Origin: an uncultured Collinsella sp.
GTDB taxonomy: Bacteria; Actinomycetota; Coriobacteriia; Coriobacteriales; Coriobacteriaceae
DNA length: 25,179 nt
Direction: 5' to 3'
NCBI GenBank assembly: GCA_900548815.1
Contig: URLR01000028.1
Location: 1-25,179 of the forward strand
Below are positions 13,087-20,530 of the stretch, in pieces. The number at the start of each line of letters is the position of its first letter. Position 1 is the stretch's first letter. The translations under genes and the position numbers were made by a program. Under the pieces are notes generated by a model. It was not told the origin of the DNA. It searched no databases and worked only from the letters and a program-made list of their open reading frames with translations.

Positions 13087-15270
13087 CTAGTTGTTCAGCA
13101 TGCGGTCGAAGCTTCCCGAGTCGCCATCCCGATAGTCTGCGGTCATCAGGATCTCCTGCGGAATGCGCCCGCCCTCGCGCAGCACGTTGCGGAACTGCAC
13201 GCGCGTGACCATGGGCAGATCCTTGATCGTCGCTGCCAGGTTCTGCGGCACACCCTGGTTGGCAGCCGCGGGCTCGCACTCTCCGCCGGCCTTCACGCGA
13301 CGCTTATGCTCGGCGAGCATAGCGCGATACATGCCGGCATGCAGGCGAATCTCAACCACATTGGCATTGCGAGCCTGTTCGACGATGCGCGCGCCCTCGC
13401 GATCGATATCGCCTACGTAGTAGACGTAGTTAAAGCGATAGCCAATCTCGGCCAGATAATCGTCCAAGGCATGCGAGACGCTCGCCTTGCATCCGCCGCC
13501 AAAAATCACGCCGCCCACCTTGATGCCAAAGAGCTTGGCGTGCTTGCGGCCACGCAGCAGCTTGACGATCTCGTCGTAGGCGTCCAGGTTCTCGACCATA
13601 ATGAACGGCTTGTCGGCTCCCAGCGTAAAGAAGCCCGTAAAGTGCACGGGGCGATTGGGGGCGACCTTGATCGCCTGCATGCTGATGCCCTTTTCGGTCA
13701 TACGCCTGATCAAGCGCTCACCGTGCTTGCCGTCAAAAGCCTTCTCGTCGTTAAAGATCTGGTAGGCACGCTGGCGGCGCGAGGCAACCGGCGTATCGGC
13801 ACCTCGGTTCTGCTCGATCCAAGCCTGGATGATTGCGATTTCCTCGGCAATCTTGCGGTTGGACATCTCGTTGTGCTGAGTGCGCTGCGGAGCCTTTTTG
13901 CCGTCCTTGCCCTCGACCTTTACGATCTGTGTCTGCTGCTCCTTGATCTTAGAGAGCGCCGTGGGCGTAGGGACAACTTTGAGCAGCTGCCTGCCTAAAA
14001 CGCGGGCAAGGGCAAACGCCGAGGCCTCGCCGTGAACGGCCGACTTGGGCTGCTGGGCAGCAGTATCTGCTGCGGCAGACTCCGGCTTCCTCTGAGACTT
14101 GCGCTTAGAATCGCCCTGGGAATTGCGCTCGCGCTTCGGCATAGACGCCTGCTTCTGCGGACGAACGGACTTGCTCTCCTTCGCCGGCTGGCGCTTAGGC
14201 TGCCCCGAAGAAACCTCGGCCTTCGCATCCTCGTTCTGCGGCGTGGTCTTCTCGGCCGCAGTCTCGGCATGGGAACTGCGGCCCCCACGATGGCGACGGC
14301 GGCGAGGCTTGCTCGACGCGCCCTGCTCCGTCTGCTCATCAGTAGGCTGCTGGCCCTTGGCCTCGGCATCAACCTCAAGCTGCGGCTCAACAGGCTTTTG
14401 CTCGCGAGCCACCGGCTCAACGGCCTTCTCGTCCTTCTCGCCCTGAGTGGTCGAAGCCGGTTCGCTCTTCTCCTGACGCCTTACGGGATACGCGCGCCCC
14501 GCAAAACCACGTCCGGGACGGCATGAACCCGGAGCCTTCTTGACAGACTCCTCAACATCGTCTGCAACCTCAGAAGACTCTTCAACCTCACGCGCGGCAT
14601 CCTGCTGTGCAGCCTTAAAGTGAGCACCGCGACGGCGCTTGGGCTCTTGGGCCTCCACGGGCTTTTGCTCCTTCGTGGGCTTCTGCGACTCGGCAGCAAC
14701 CTCGGTCTCAACAGCCTCGGCATCCGTCTCGCCCTTTTGAGCAACGGCGCGACGGAAGCGCTCCTGCTGGGCGCGGCGCTGCGCATCGCGCTTGCCACCC
14801 CCACCAAAACCGCCGCGTCCTGCCTTGGCCGTAAAGGCACGCACGACGTTCTCATCGAGCAACTCATCGGTATCGACATGCTCACGCGGAGCAGTTTCTT
14901 CCACAGCAGGCACGTCAGCGGAATCCTCGACGACAAAATCCTCGACGGACTCGGCAGGCTGCTCCTGGGCATCGCGGATCTCGGCATTGATGGTATAGAA
15001 CGCCGGGCGCCCGTTAATGCCGCTACCCTCGATCTTGGTCACGATATTTGCCGCGATAAGCTCATCGCGCATCGCCTTGGTGTCACATTCCTTATCGACG
15101 GAGCGGAAAATCTGCGCCAGCGCGCTCGACTTAATCTTGAGTGCCTTGCGGCAGAGCAGGTCGTAGGCAACCAGCTTGGCACGCTCAGCAGAAAGCGATG
15201 TCTGGCTGCTCAGACGCTCAGCCAGGGCATCGACATTATTTTGGTTATCGGAATATACCGTCTTGGCCAC
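13087..15270 (-). CDS. JetD-like Toprim-domain protein with long disordered linker
   Basis: A 727-residue protein in three parts. Residues 1-95 look like a winged-helix DNA-binding region (DALAERLSSQTSLSAERAKLV ... GRPAFYTIN). Residues about 100-400 are low-complexity, Lys/Arg/Glu/Ala/Gln-rich and presumably disordered (PRRRRHRGGRSS, GRGGFGGGGKRD). The C-terminal 200 residues carry a Toprim-like metal site: Glu560 in FIMVENLDAYDE, GVIFGGGCKASV, then GDIDREG with Asp621 and Asp623, and a late IPQE. This order matches the DUF2220/JetD C-terminal domain of the Wadjet plasmid-defence nuclease, but no JetABC genes are present. I chose GTG 15270 because GAAAGGGG sits 6 nt upstream; an ATG 24 nt earlier lies before that site. 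Its role is unknown; DNA or RNA cleavage is a plausible inference. Confidence 0.7.
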   Translation of the reverse strand: MAKTVYSDNQNNVDALAERLSSQTSLSAERAKLVAYDLLCRKALKIKSSALAQIFRSVDKECDTKAMRDELIAANIVTKIEGSGINGRPAFYTINAEIRDAQEQPAESVEDFVVEDSADVPAVEETAPREHVDTDELLDENVVRAFTAKAGRGGFGGGGKRDAQRRAQQERFRRAVAQKGETDAEAVETEVAAESQKPTKEQKPVEAQEPKRRRGAHFKAAQQDAAREVEESSEVADDVEESVKKAPGSCRPGRGFAGRAYPVRRQEKSEPASTTQGEKDEKAVEPVAREQKPVEPQLEVDAEAKGQQPTDEQTEQGASSKPRRRRHRGGRSSHAETAAEKTTPQNEDAKAEVSSGQPKRQPAKESKSVRPQKQASMPKRERNSQGDSKRKSQRKPESAAADTAAQQPKSAVHGEASAFALARVLGRQLLKVVPTPTALSKIKEQQTQIVKVEGKDGKKAPQRTQHNEMSNRKIAEEIAIIQAWIEQNRGADTPVASRRQRAYQIFNDEKAFDGKHGERLIRRMTEKGISMQAIKVAPNRPVHFTGFFTLGADKPFIMVENLDAYDEIVKLLRGRKHAKLFGIKVGGVIFGGGCKASVSHALDDYLAEIGYRFNYVYYVGDIDREGARIVEQARNANVVEIRLHAGMYRAMLAEHKRRVKAGGECEPAAANQGVPQNLAATIKDLPMVTRVQFRNVLREGGRIPQEILMTADYRDGDSGSFDRMLNN

Positions 15271-15385
15271 GGGGCCCCTTTCATATGTACACATATACGT
15301 TTATATGGTACAACGCGCGCCCTTATCCATGCAAAACATCTGCGAGAACACTCGAGCACACTCGAGCGTCACCCACTTTTGCATG

Positions 15386-15424
15386 AAAAAAGACCGAGCC
15401 CGCGAAGTCGCGGACCCGGTCTTT
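15386..15424 (-). terminator. Terminator of the cstA-like gene
   Basis: AAAGACCG (15389-15396) pairs with CGGTCTTT (15417-15424), and inside that CCGCGA (15400-15405) with TCGCGG (15408-15413). On the minus strand the stem is followed by TTTTTTC. It lies about 40 nt after the cstA stop. The remaining gap to 15270 contains AT-rich sequence (15285-15310) that probably holds the promoter of the Toprim gene, without clear boxes. Confidence 0.85.
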
Positions 15425-15463
15425 CCGAGTCAAATGGATGGGAGATTCAACCCGTCCGACCGA

Positions 15464-17353
15464 CTAGGCCTTGACGGCCTCGGCGTCAGCGGGAGCCTCG
15501 GCGGCAGCGGCGCGACCGTACTCGGCCTTGCCCATCTCGGACCACTCGGGCTCCTCATCAGGCATGGAGCCAGCCTCCTTGCCGAAGAACTCCTTGAGGC
15601 AGTTGACGGCGACGATGAGGCCCAGGACCATCAGCAGGACAGCGAAGACAAGCTGCAGGCCCTTGGTGGCGGCGACGGAGACGGCGGCCGTGGTGGCGGT
15701 AGCCGGGATGGTGCCGAAGAAGCCGTAAGCCTGGACAGCGGCCATGCAGCCCATGGCGCTCTGGACCAGCGAGGTGAAGGTGCAGCAGAGCAGGAAGACG
15801 ACGGGCACGTAGAGCATCCAGCCCTTGCGGCCGGTGCACTTGCAGAACACGGCGAGGGTGATCATGGTCATGCCGCCGAGCAGCTGGTTGGAAGCACCAA
15901 AGAGCGGCCAGATGTTGGCATAACCACCAAAAGCGAGGGCGAGACCGGGAAGCAAGGTGACGACCGTGGCGAACCAGGGGTTGCCGAGGACCTTCATGTA
16001 GCCGGCCTTGGACTCGATGGCCAGGGCGTCGTTGGTCTGGGCAAAGAACTCGGAGAACGAAGTGCGGGCGATGCGGGCGACGGCGTCGAGCGAGGTCAGG
16101 GCCAGAGCGGAGACGTTCATGGTCATAAAGACGGTAGCGAGCGTGCCGTCAACACCGAAGGCCTGCATACCGCGGGAGATGCCAGCGGCGAAGATCTGGA
16201 ACGGGGTGGAAGCGACACCGGCGTTGAGGGCGCCGGTACCGGCGGTGTTCATGTCGGAGAACATGATGCCGGCGACGATGATGGCAAGGATGCCGACGAA
16301 GGACTCGACGATCATGGCGCCGTAACCGACCTTGACGGCGTCCTGCTCCTTCTCGACCTGCTTAGAAGAGGTGCCGGAAGAAACGAGGCTGTGGAAACCG
16401 GAGAGAGCACCGCAAGCGACGGAGACGAACAGGACCGGGAACATCATGCCTGAGGCAGTGGAGAAGCCGGTGAAGACCGGAGCGGTGATAGTAGCCTGAC
16501 CGTTGACGCCCAAGACGACGATGCCGAGGACAGCGCAGACGATCATGACGATCATCATGATGGAAGTGAGGTAGTCACGCGGGGTCTTGAGCATCTGGAT
16601 GGGCATAGCGCCAGCGAAGACCAGGTAGACCATGACGACGGCGAACCACTGGAACTTATCCAGGTAGACCGGGAACTGCATACCGACGGCGAACATGAGG
16701 ACCATGAGGACCACGCCGGTGACGAACTCGGCAGCACCGGTAAGGTTGAACTTCTTCTGGGCCCAACCAAAGGCGATAGCGACGAAGGTGAACAGGATGG
16801 AGATGGTACCAGCGCAGCCGGCGGCATAGGACTTGGTGAAGTCGATGGCACCGGTAGCAGCACCAGAAGCGTCAACGGCCGGGGTGAACATGAACGTCTT
16901 GCAGACCATGTCGGTGAAGGCGGCGATGACGATGATGCAGAACAGCCAGCAGAACAGCAGGAACAGGCGACGGCCGGTCTTGCCGATATACTTCTCGATG
17001 AGCTGAGCGAGTGACTTGCCGTTGTTCTTCATCGAAGCGTACAGGGCACCAAAGTCGTGGACGGCGCCAAAGAAGATGCCGCCGACGAGGACCCAGAGCA
17101 CGACGGGCAGCCAGCCAAAGGCCATGGCGACGATCGTACCCGTGACAGGACCAGCACCGCAGATCGAGCTGAACTGGTGCGAAAACGCGGTGAAGGCGGA
17201 GACGGGCGAGAAGCTGTTGCCGTCCTTCATGCGCTTGGCCGGCGTGAGGGCCTCTTTGTCAACGCCCCACTTGTTGGCCAGCCAGCGGCCGTAGCCCAGA
17301 TAGCCGCAGGCGAGCACCGCCGCGGCCACAACCATGAGCAAAACTCCGTTCAT
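15464..17353 (-). CDS. cstA: CstA-family carbon starvation / pyruvate or peptide transporter
   Basis: A 629-residue polytopic inner-membrane protein of the CstA/BtsT family, whose members import pyruvate or peptides. The N-terminal CstA signature is clear: GYGRWLANKW, FSHQFSSICGAGPVTGTIVAMAFGW, GAVHDFGALYASMKNNGKS. Next come SGFHSLVSSGTSSKQ and ALTSLDAVARIARTSFSEF, then a C-terminal hydrophobic block with WPLFGASNQLLGGMT. The tail after the last membrane segment is acidic and Ala-rich. The start has AGAGGAGGAAAT directly upstream. It is monocistronic: its own promoter, a leader of about 235 nt with an intrinsic terminator before the start codon, and a terminator after it. Its expression is therefore probably set by premature termination. 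The substrate is not determinable here. Confidence 0.93.
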   Translation of the reverse strand: MNGVLLMVVAAAVLACGYLGYGRWLANKWGVDKEALTPAKRMKDGNSFSPVSAFTAFSHQFSSICGAGPVTGTIVAMAFGWLPVVLWVLVGGIFFGAVHDFGALYASMKNNGKSLAQLIEKYIGKTGRRLFLLFCWLFCIIVIAAFTDMVCKTFMFTPAVDASGAATGAIDFTKSYAAGCAGTISILFTFVAIAFGWAQKKFNLTGAAEFVTGVVLMVLMFAVGMQFPVYLDKFQWFAVVMVYLVFAGAMPIQMLKTPRDYLTSIMMIVMIVCAVLGIVVLGVNGQATITAPVFTGFSTASGMMFPVLFVSVACGALSGFHSLVSSGTSSKQVEKEQDAVKVGYGAMIVESFVGILAIIVAGIMFSDMNTAGTGALNAGVASTPFQIFAAGISRGMQAFGVDGTLATVFMTMNVSALALTSLDAVARIARTSFSEFFAQTNDALAIESKAGYMKVLGNPWFATVVTLLPGLALAFGGYANIWPLFGASNQLLGGMTMITLAVFCKCTGRKGWMLYVPVVFLLCCTFTSLVQSAMGCMAAVQAYGFFGTIPATATTAAVSVAATKGLQLVFAVLLMVLGLIVAVNCLKEFFGKEAGSMPDEEPEWSEMGKAEYGRAAAAEAPADAEAVKA

Positions 17354-17387
17354 TACATTTCCTCCTCTAAAAAGAACTTCCTAGACA

Positions 17388-17427
17388 TAAAAAATGAGGG
17401 CCGTCGGTTGCGCTCGACGGCCCTCAT
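17388..17427 (-). terminator. Leader terminator (attenuator) upstream of cstA
   Basis: A perfect 13-bp stem, ATGAGGGCCGTCG (17394-17406) with CGACGGCCCTCAT (17415-17427), is followed on the minus strand by TTTTTTATG. It lies inside the transcribed leader, about 35 nt before the cstA start codon and before its ribosome binding site, so it can switch the gene off unless it is prevented from forming. Confidence 0.8.
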
Positions 17428-17588
17428 CTTCATCAGCCGCCCGTTATCGTACGGGCTAGCTGTATGTGCTAACCCGCATCAGATAATTACTACGCTGATA
17501 ATGTTTAGCTGATGCGTGAACATGTCTAAGAAATCCTCTTCAATCATGATGTGAACGATCCGTGCGTGTTCACATCCCCCAGTGGTTG
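17428..17588 (-). promoter_or_regulatory. cstA leader with mutually exclusive pairings (candidate switch)
   Basis: Several dyads can form in the minus-strand transcript: ATGTGAAC/GTTCACAT (17549-17556 with 17568-17575), CGCATCAG/CTGATGCG (17475-17482 with 17509-17516) and GCCCGT/ACGGGC (17439-17444 with 17451-17456). Two compete. The segment at 17508-17514 can pair either with 17476-17482 or with CATCAGC at 17431-17437, next to the terminator. The CCCGT strand can instead join GGGTTAGC near 17466-17473. Such alternatives are typical of attenuators and riboswitches. I recognise no known riboswitch class. Confidence 0.5.
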
Positions 17589-17594
17589 AAAAGG

Positions 17595-17623
17595 AGTATG
17601 AAACTTTAGTTACCTAAAGTCAA
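17595..17623 (-). promoter_or_regulatory. cstA promoter with a perfect dyad in its spacer
   Basis: On the minus strand, TTGACT (17618-17623) and CATACT (17595-17600) are separated by 17 bp. A perfect 7-bp inverted repeat ACTTTAG-TTAC-CTAAAGT (17603-17620) fills the spacer and overlaps the -35, a position used by repressors or MerR-type activators. AT-rich sequence lies further upstream (17620-17670). Confidence 0.6.
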
Positions 17624-17721
17624 CGCAAATATGTAATGAATTTTCAACTTTTTTTGGATTTCTCGGTACAAAACGCCATTGACCTCGGACTTTACCCCAC
17701 GACAGTTTTTGCATGAGAGAT

Positions 17722-17857
17722 GCCCCTCGGGAGCGGGCGGGCGTATGCAAGGTTTCCTGCTCTACAGTCCTGCTCGCACGGAGAGCACATTAAGTGCTCT
17801 CCGGCTCGTGCGGAACTCGCGATAAACCTTGTATACGCCCGCCCGCTCCCGAGGGGC
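17722..17857 (+). repeat. Structured covarying element, copy 2 (inverted)
   Basis: 136 bp. The outer arms (17722-17755 with 17824-17857) pair over 34 bp with a single G-T wobble (G17747, T17832). Their sequence is unlike the outer arms of copies 1 and 3. The core strands GTTTCCTGCTCTACAGTC and GGAACTCGCGATAAAC are identical to the other copies but run on the plus strand here. The apical hairpin is GGAGAGCAC-ATTAA-type GTGCTCTCC, and the middle stem is CGCACG/CGTGCG. A terminator-like hairpin follows 12 nt downstream. No plus-strand gene precedes it, so it may be transcribed on its own or not at all. Confidence 0.85.
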
Positions 17858-17869
17858 TCCCATCCCAAA

Positions 17870-17904
17870 TGCGGAGCAAAGCTCCGCACGCCAACTTTTT
17901 CTTT
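17870..17904 (+). terminator. Terminator-like hairpin after element copy 2
   Basis: TGCGGAGC (17870-17877), loop AAA, GCTCCGCA (17881-17888), then after 7 nt a T-rich run TTTTTCTTT (17896-17904). The gap makes it a weak terminator. The sequence from here to copy 3 (17905-17998) shows no gene. Confidence 0.45.
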
Positions 17905-17998
17905 CAGCTAAAGAACGCCGGAAATTCGACGCTGGCTTGTTAACCTTGCTGGACGTTGTCGACGCCAAACCAGCCCAGAAGCTATATCGATACAGAAA

Positions 17999-18133
17999 GG
18001 TCCCCGGACGGAGGGGCCGGATATAAGGTTTATCGCGAGTTCCGCACGCAAAGAAGGCCACTTAATGTGGCCTTCGTCTTGCGCAGGACTGTAGAGCAGG
18101 AAACCTTATATCCGGCCCCTCCGTCCGGGGACC
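17999..18133 (-). repeat. Structured covarying element, copy 3
   Basis: 135 bp with perfectly complementary outer arms (17999-18031 with 18101-18133, 33 bp). The arm sequence again differs from those of copies 1 and 2. The core strands are identical to the other copies. The apical hairpin is GAAGGCCAC-TTAAT-GTGGCCTTC, and the middle stem is CGCAA/TTGCG. It lies 12 nt after the stop codon of the minus-strand tsaB-rimI-tsaD gene and converges with copy 2. Confidence 0.85.
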
Positions 18134-18145
18134 GCGCCGTACCAG

Positions 18146-20530
18146 CTACAGCGTCATGTTCGGATCGGCGTCGACGTCGAGCGGCGAGATTTCACCTCGG
18201 TCGAATTTACGGCGAGCGACCTCCGCGATCATGGCTGCGTTATCGGTACAGGCAGACAAGGGCGGCACCGTTACGCGAATCCCCTGACGCCCAAGCTTCT
18301 TGATCATCATCTCGCGCAGATGCGGGTTGGCCGAGACGCCGCCGCCGATGCAGTATTCCTTGCATCCGGTAGCGTGCAATGCGTTTTTGGCCTTCTTGTA
18401 CTGCACGTCAAAGACAGCTGCCTCGAACGAAGCTGCCAGATCGGGCAGGTGAATCGTGCGCCCGGCCTTGGTCTCCTGCTCGATGTAGAGCGTCACGGCC
18501 GTTTTAAGGCCCGAAAGCGAGAAACGATAGTCTCCCCTGCTGTTGAGCGCACGGGGGAAATCAATCGCGCGGGGATTGCCCGTCTCGGCCAGCTTGGAGA
18601 TGATGGGGCCACCGGGATAGCCCAGGCCCAACGCCTTGGCCACCTTGTCGAAGGCCTCGCCCACGGCGTCGTCGAGCGTCTCACCGAGCACCTCGTAGTC
18701 GCCCCACGCCTTCACGTGCACGAGCATGGTGTGCCCACCCGAGACAAGCGTGAAGATAAACGGCGGTTTGAGGTCGGGTTGCGCCAGCAGGTTGGCAAAC
18801 AGGTGCCCCTCCAGATGGTTGACGCATACGAGCGGCTTACCGGCAGCGTAGGCAAAGCCTTTGGCAAAGGCAACGCCCACCACGAGGGCGCCCACCAGGC
18901 CCGGACCCTGTGTCACGCCCACGGCGGCAAGCTCGCTGGGGGCAATGGCTCCACCCTCAAGACCAAGCGATGCTGCGGCATCCTCGAGCGCCGCATCCAC
19001 GACACTCACAATCACCTCAACGTGTTTGCGCGAGGCGATCTCGGGCACCACGCCGCCAAAGCGGGCATGAAAATCAATCTGTGTCGACACCTGGTTGGCC
19101 AACATATTGCCATCCGCATCGATAATCGCCACGGCCGTCTCGTCGCAGGAACTCTCGATAGCGAGCACTAGGCGGCGGCGCTCAATTTCGGCACGCTCCC
19201 CCTCGGAGCGCCCAGGCGCAGGCAGCGGCCATACGCGCTGCTCTGCCGCCGTCGGCTCGGGCGAAGCATTGTCGACCGGAAGCACCAGGGGCAGCGGAGC
19301 CGTCATGACGATGGCATCCTTGCCGGCACCATAGTAGCCGAGGCGCCGTCCTGCCTCGGTAAAGCCCAGAACGTTATAAAGCGCGATCGCTCCCTCGTTG
19401 CCGTCCTCGACCTCGAGCGAAGCCGTGGTGCAGCCGAGCATCTGGGCATCATAGCTCACGTGCGACAGCAGCTTGCGGGCAATGCCCTCACGGCGATGTG
19501 CCGGGTCGACGGCGATATCCAGAATCTGCACATCACCGTCCACGACCATACCGCCGGCAAGGCCCAGCAGCTTGCCGTTGTCGTGTGCCACCCACCAACT
19601 ACGCGGCGCAGCGACGTCCTCGCCCAGTTCGGACAGGAACATGCCCGGCGTCCACGCCTCGTGTCCGGCACCTTCAAAGCAGGCAGCCTCCAGCGCGCTC
19701 GCGCCCTCGGCATCCGCCGCGCCCATGGGACGGAACTGCAGATGACGACCGGCAAGCTCATCGGCAACGCCCGTAATTTCGCTCTGCGCACTCTCGGCAA
19801 GACCAAGACGCTTGCGCTCGTTTTCCTCGGCATCCGAAAGGCGCGTGTAAATCGGCAGGACGCGAGCCGGATCGCCGTCACCCGCAGCGTGCGCGAGCAG
19901 CAAGCCCTCGCCCGAAGGCCACCACAGGTCGCGCTCCACGCAGCGGGCGGTCTCGTCCTCACCCAGCAGCTTGCCATAGCGCACGAGACCGTCACCGGTC
20001 AGCTGAACCTGGTCCCAGTCCGCTGCTCGGCGCCACTCATCGAGCGCCATGGCGGCCTTGACCACGTGTTCGCGCTCAAATTGACGCTCGGGACCCTCAT
20101 CGATCAGCATATACAGCGCCGGATATACCTCACCGCGCATAGCATCGGCCAAGATACCAAGCTTGCCGCGCACGCCAGCCTTCCACGCCGTCCAAGCGCA
20201 AGCGTCGAGCGTCGACACGCCCAGCAGCGGAACATTGGCACCGCGCGCGAGGCCCTTGGCAGTGGAGATGCCGATGCGCACACCCGTAAACGACCCCGGG
20301 CCGCGGCCGACCACGTAGCAACCAACATCGCTGCGATCCAGACCGGCTTGAGCCAGCACGCCATCAACGGTATTCACGAGCTCAACGTTGGCGTGACGGC
20401 GACACATGTGGTCGCCACTCACGAGCTTCGTCTCGCCCGTCTGCCCATCAATCCAGCTTGCCGCGCAGGCAAGCATGTCGGTCGAGGTATCGAGCGCCAC
20501 CACCAGCGCGTTGTCGTTATGCAAGCTCAT
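18146..20530 (-). CDS. tsaD: TsaB-RimI-TsaD triple fusion (tRNA t6A synthesis plus N-acetyltransferase)
   Basis: A 794-residue protein joining three enzymes usually encoded by adjacent genes. TsaB (about 9-230) has ALDTSTDMLACA and GRGPGSFTGVRIGISTAKGLA. A RimI-type GNAT acetyltransferase (about 263-400) has LDIAVDPAHRREGIARKLL, the acetyl-CoA loop, and LYNVLGFTEAGRR. TsaD/Kae1 (about 454-794) has AIESSCDETAVAI, the metal-binding HLEGH, SGGHT, GGGVSANPHLR and TDNAAMIA. TsaB and TsaD with TsaE transfer threonylcarbamoyl to A37 of ANN-decoding tRNAs; RimI acetylates protein N-termini, classically ribosomal S18. ATG 20530 (ATAAGG upstream, overlapping tsaE by 14 bp) is preferred over an upstream in-frame TTG. 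It is the last gene of the operon and is followed by structured element copy 3. Confidence 0.93.
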   Translation of the reverse strand: MSLHNDNALVVALDTSTDMLACAASWIDGQTGETKLVSGDHMCRRHANVELVNTVDGVLAQAGLDRSDVGCYVVGRGPGSFTGVRIGISTAKGLARGANVPLLGVSTLDACAWTAWKAGVRGKLGILADAMRGEVYPALYMLIDEGPERQFEREHVVKAAMALDEWRRAADWDQVQLTGDGLVRYGKLLGEDETARCVERDLWWPSGEGLLLAHAAGDGDPARVLPIYTRLSDAEENERKRLGLAESAQSEITGVADELAGRHLQFRPMGAADAEGASALEAACFEGAGHEAWTPGMFLSELGEDVAAPRSWWVAHDNGKLLGLAGGMVVDGDVQILDIAVDPAHRREGIARKLLSHVSYDAQMLGCTTASLEVEDGNEGAIALYNVLGFTEAGRRLGYYGAGKDAIVMTAPLPLVLPVDNASPEPTAAEQRVWPLPAPGRSEGERAEIERRRLVLAIESSCDETAVAIIDADGNMLANQVSTQIDFHARFGGVVPEIASRKHVEVIVSVVDAALEDAAASLGLEGGAIAPSELAAVGVTQGPGLVGALVVGVAFAKGFAYAAGKPLVCVNHLEGHLFANLLAQPDLKPPFIFTLVSGGHTMLVHVKAWGDYEVLGETLDDAVGEAFDKVAKALGLGYPGGPIISKLAETGNPRAIDFPRALNSRGDYRFSLSGLKTAVTLYIEQETKAGRTIHLPDLAASFEAAVFDVQYKKAKNALHATGCKEYCIGGGVSANPHLREMMIKKLGRQGIRVTVPPLSACTDNAAMIAEVARRKFDRGEISPLDVDADPNMTL

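Noticed and set aside
17549..17575. CRP-type site upstream of cstA (TGTGA...TCACA)
   Set aside because: The half-sites are 15 bp apart instead of 6, and the pair lies downstream of the predicted transcription start, so a leader hairpin is more likely.
17679..17707. Promoter for element copy 2 on the plus strand
   Set aside because: A TTGACC is present, but no acceptable -10 box occurs at 16-18 bp spacing.
17692..18061. Small open frames inside element copies 2 and 3
   Set aside because: They consist of palindromic repeat sequence, exist on both strands, and have no ribosome binding site or conserved reading frame.
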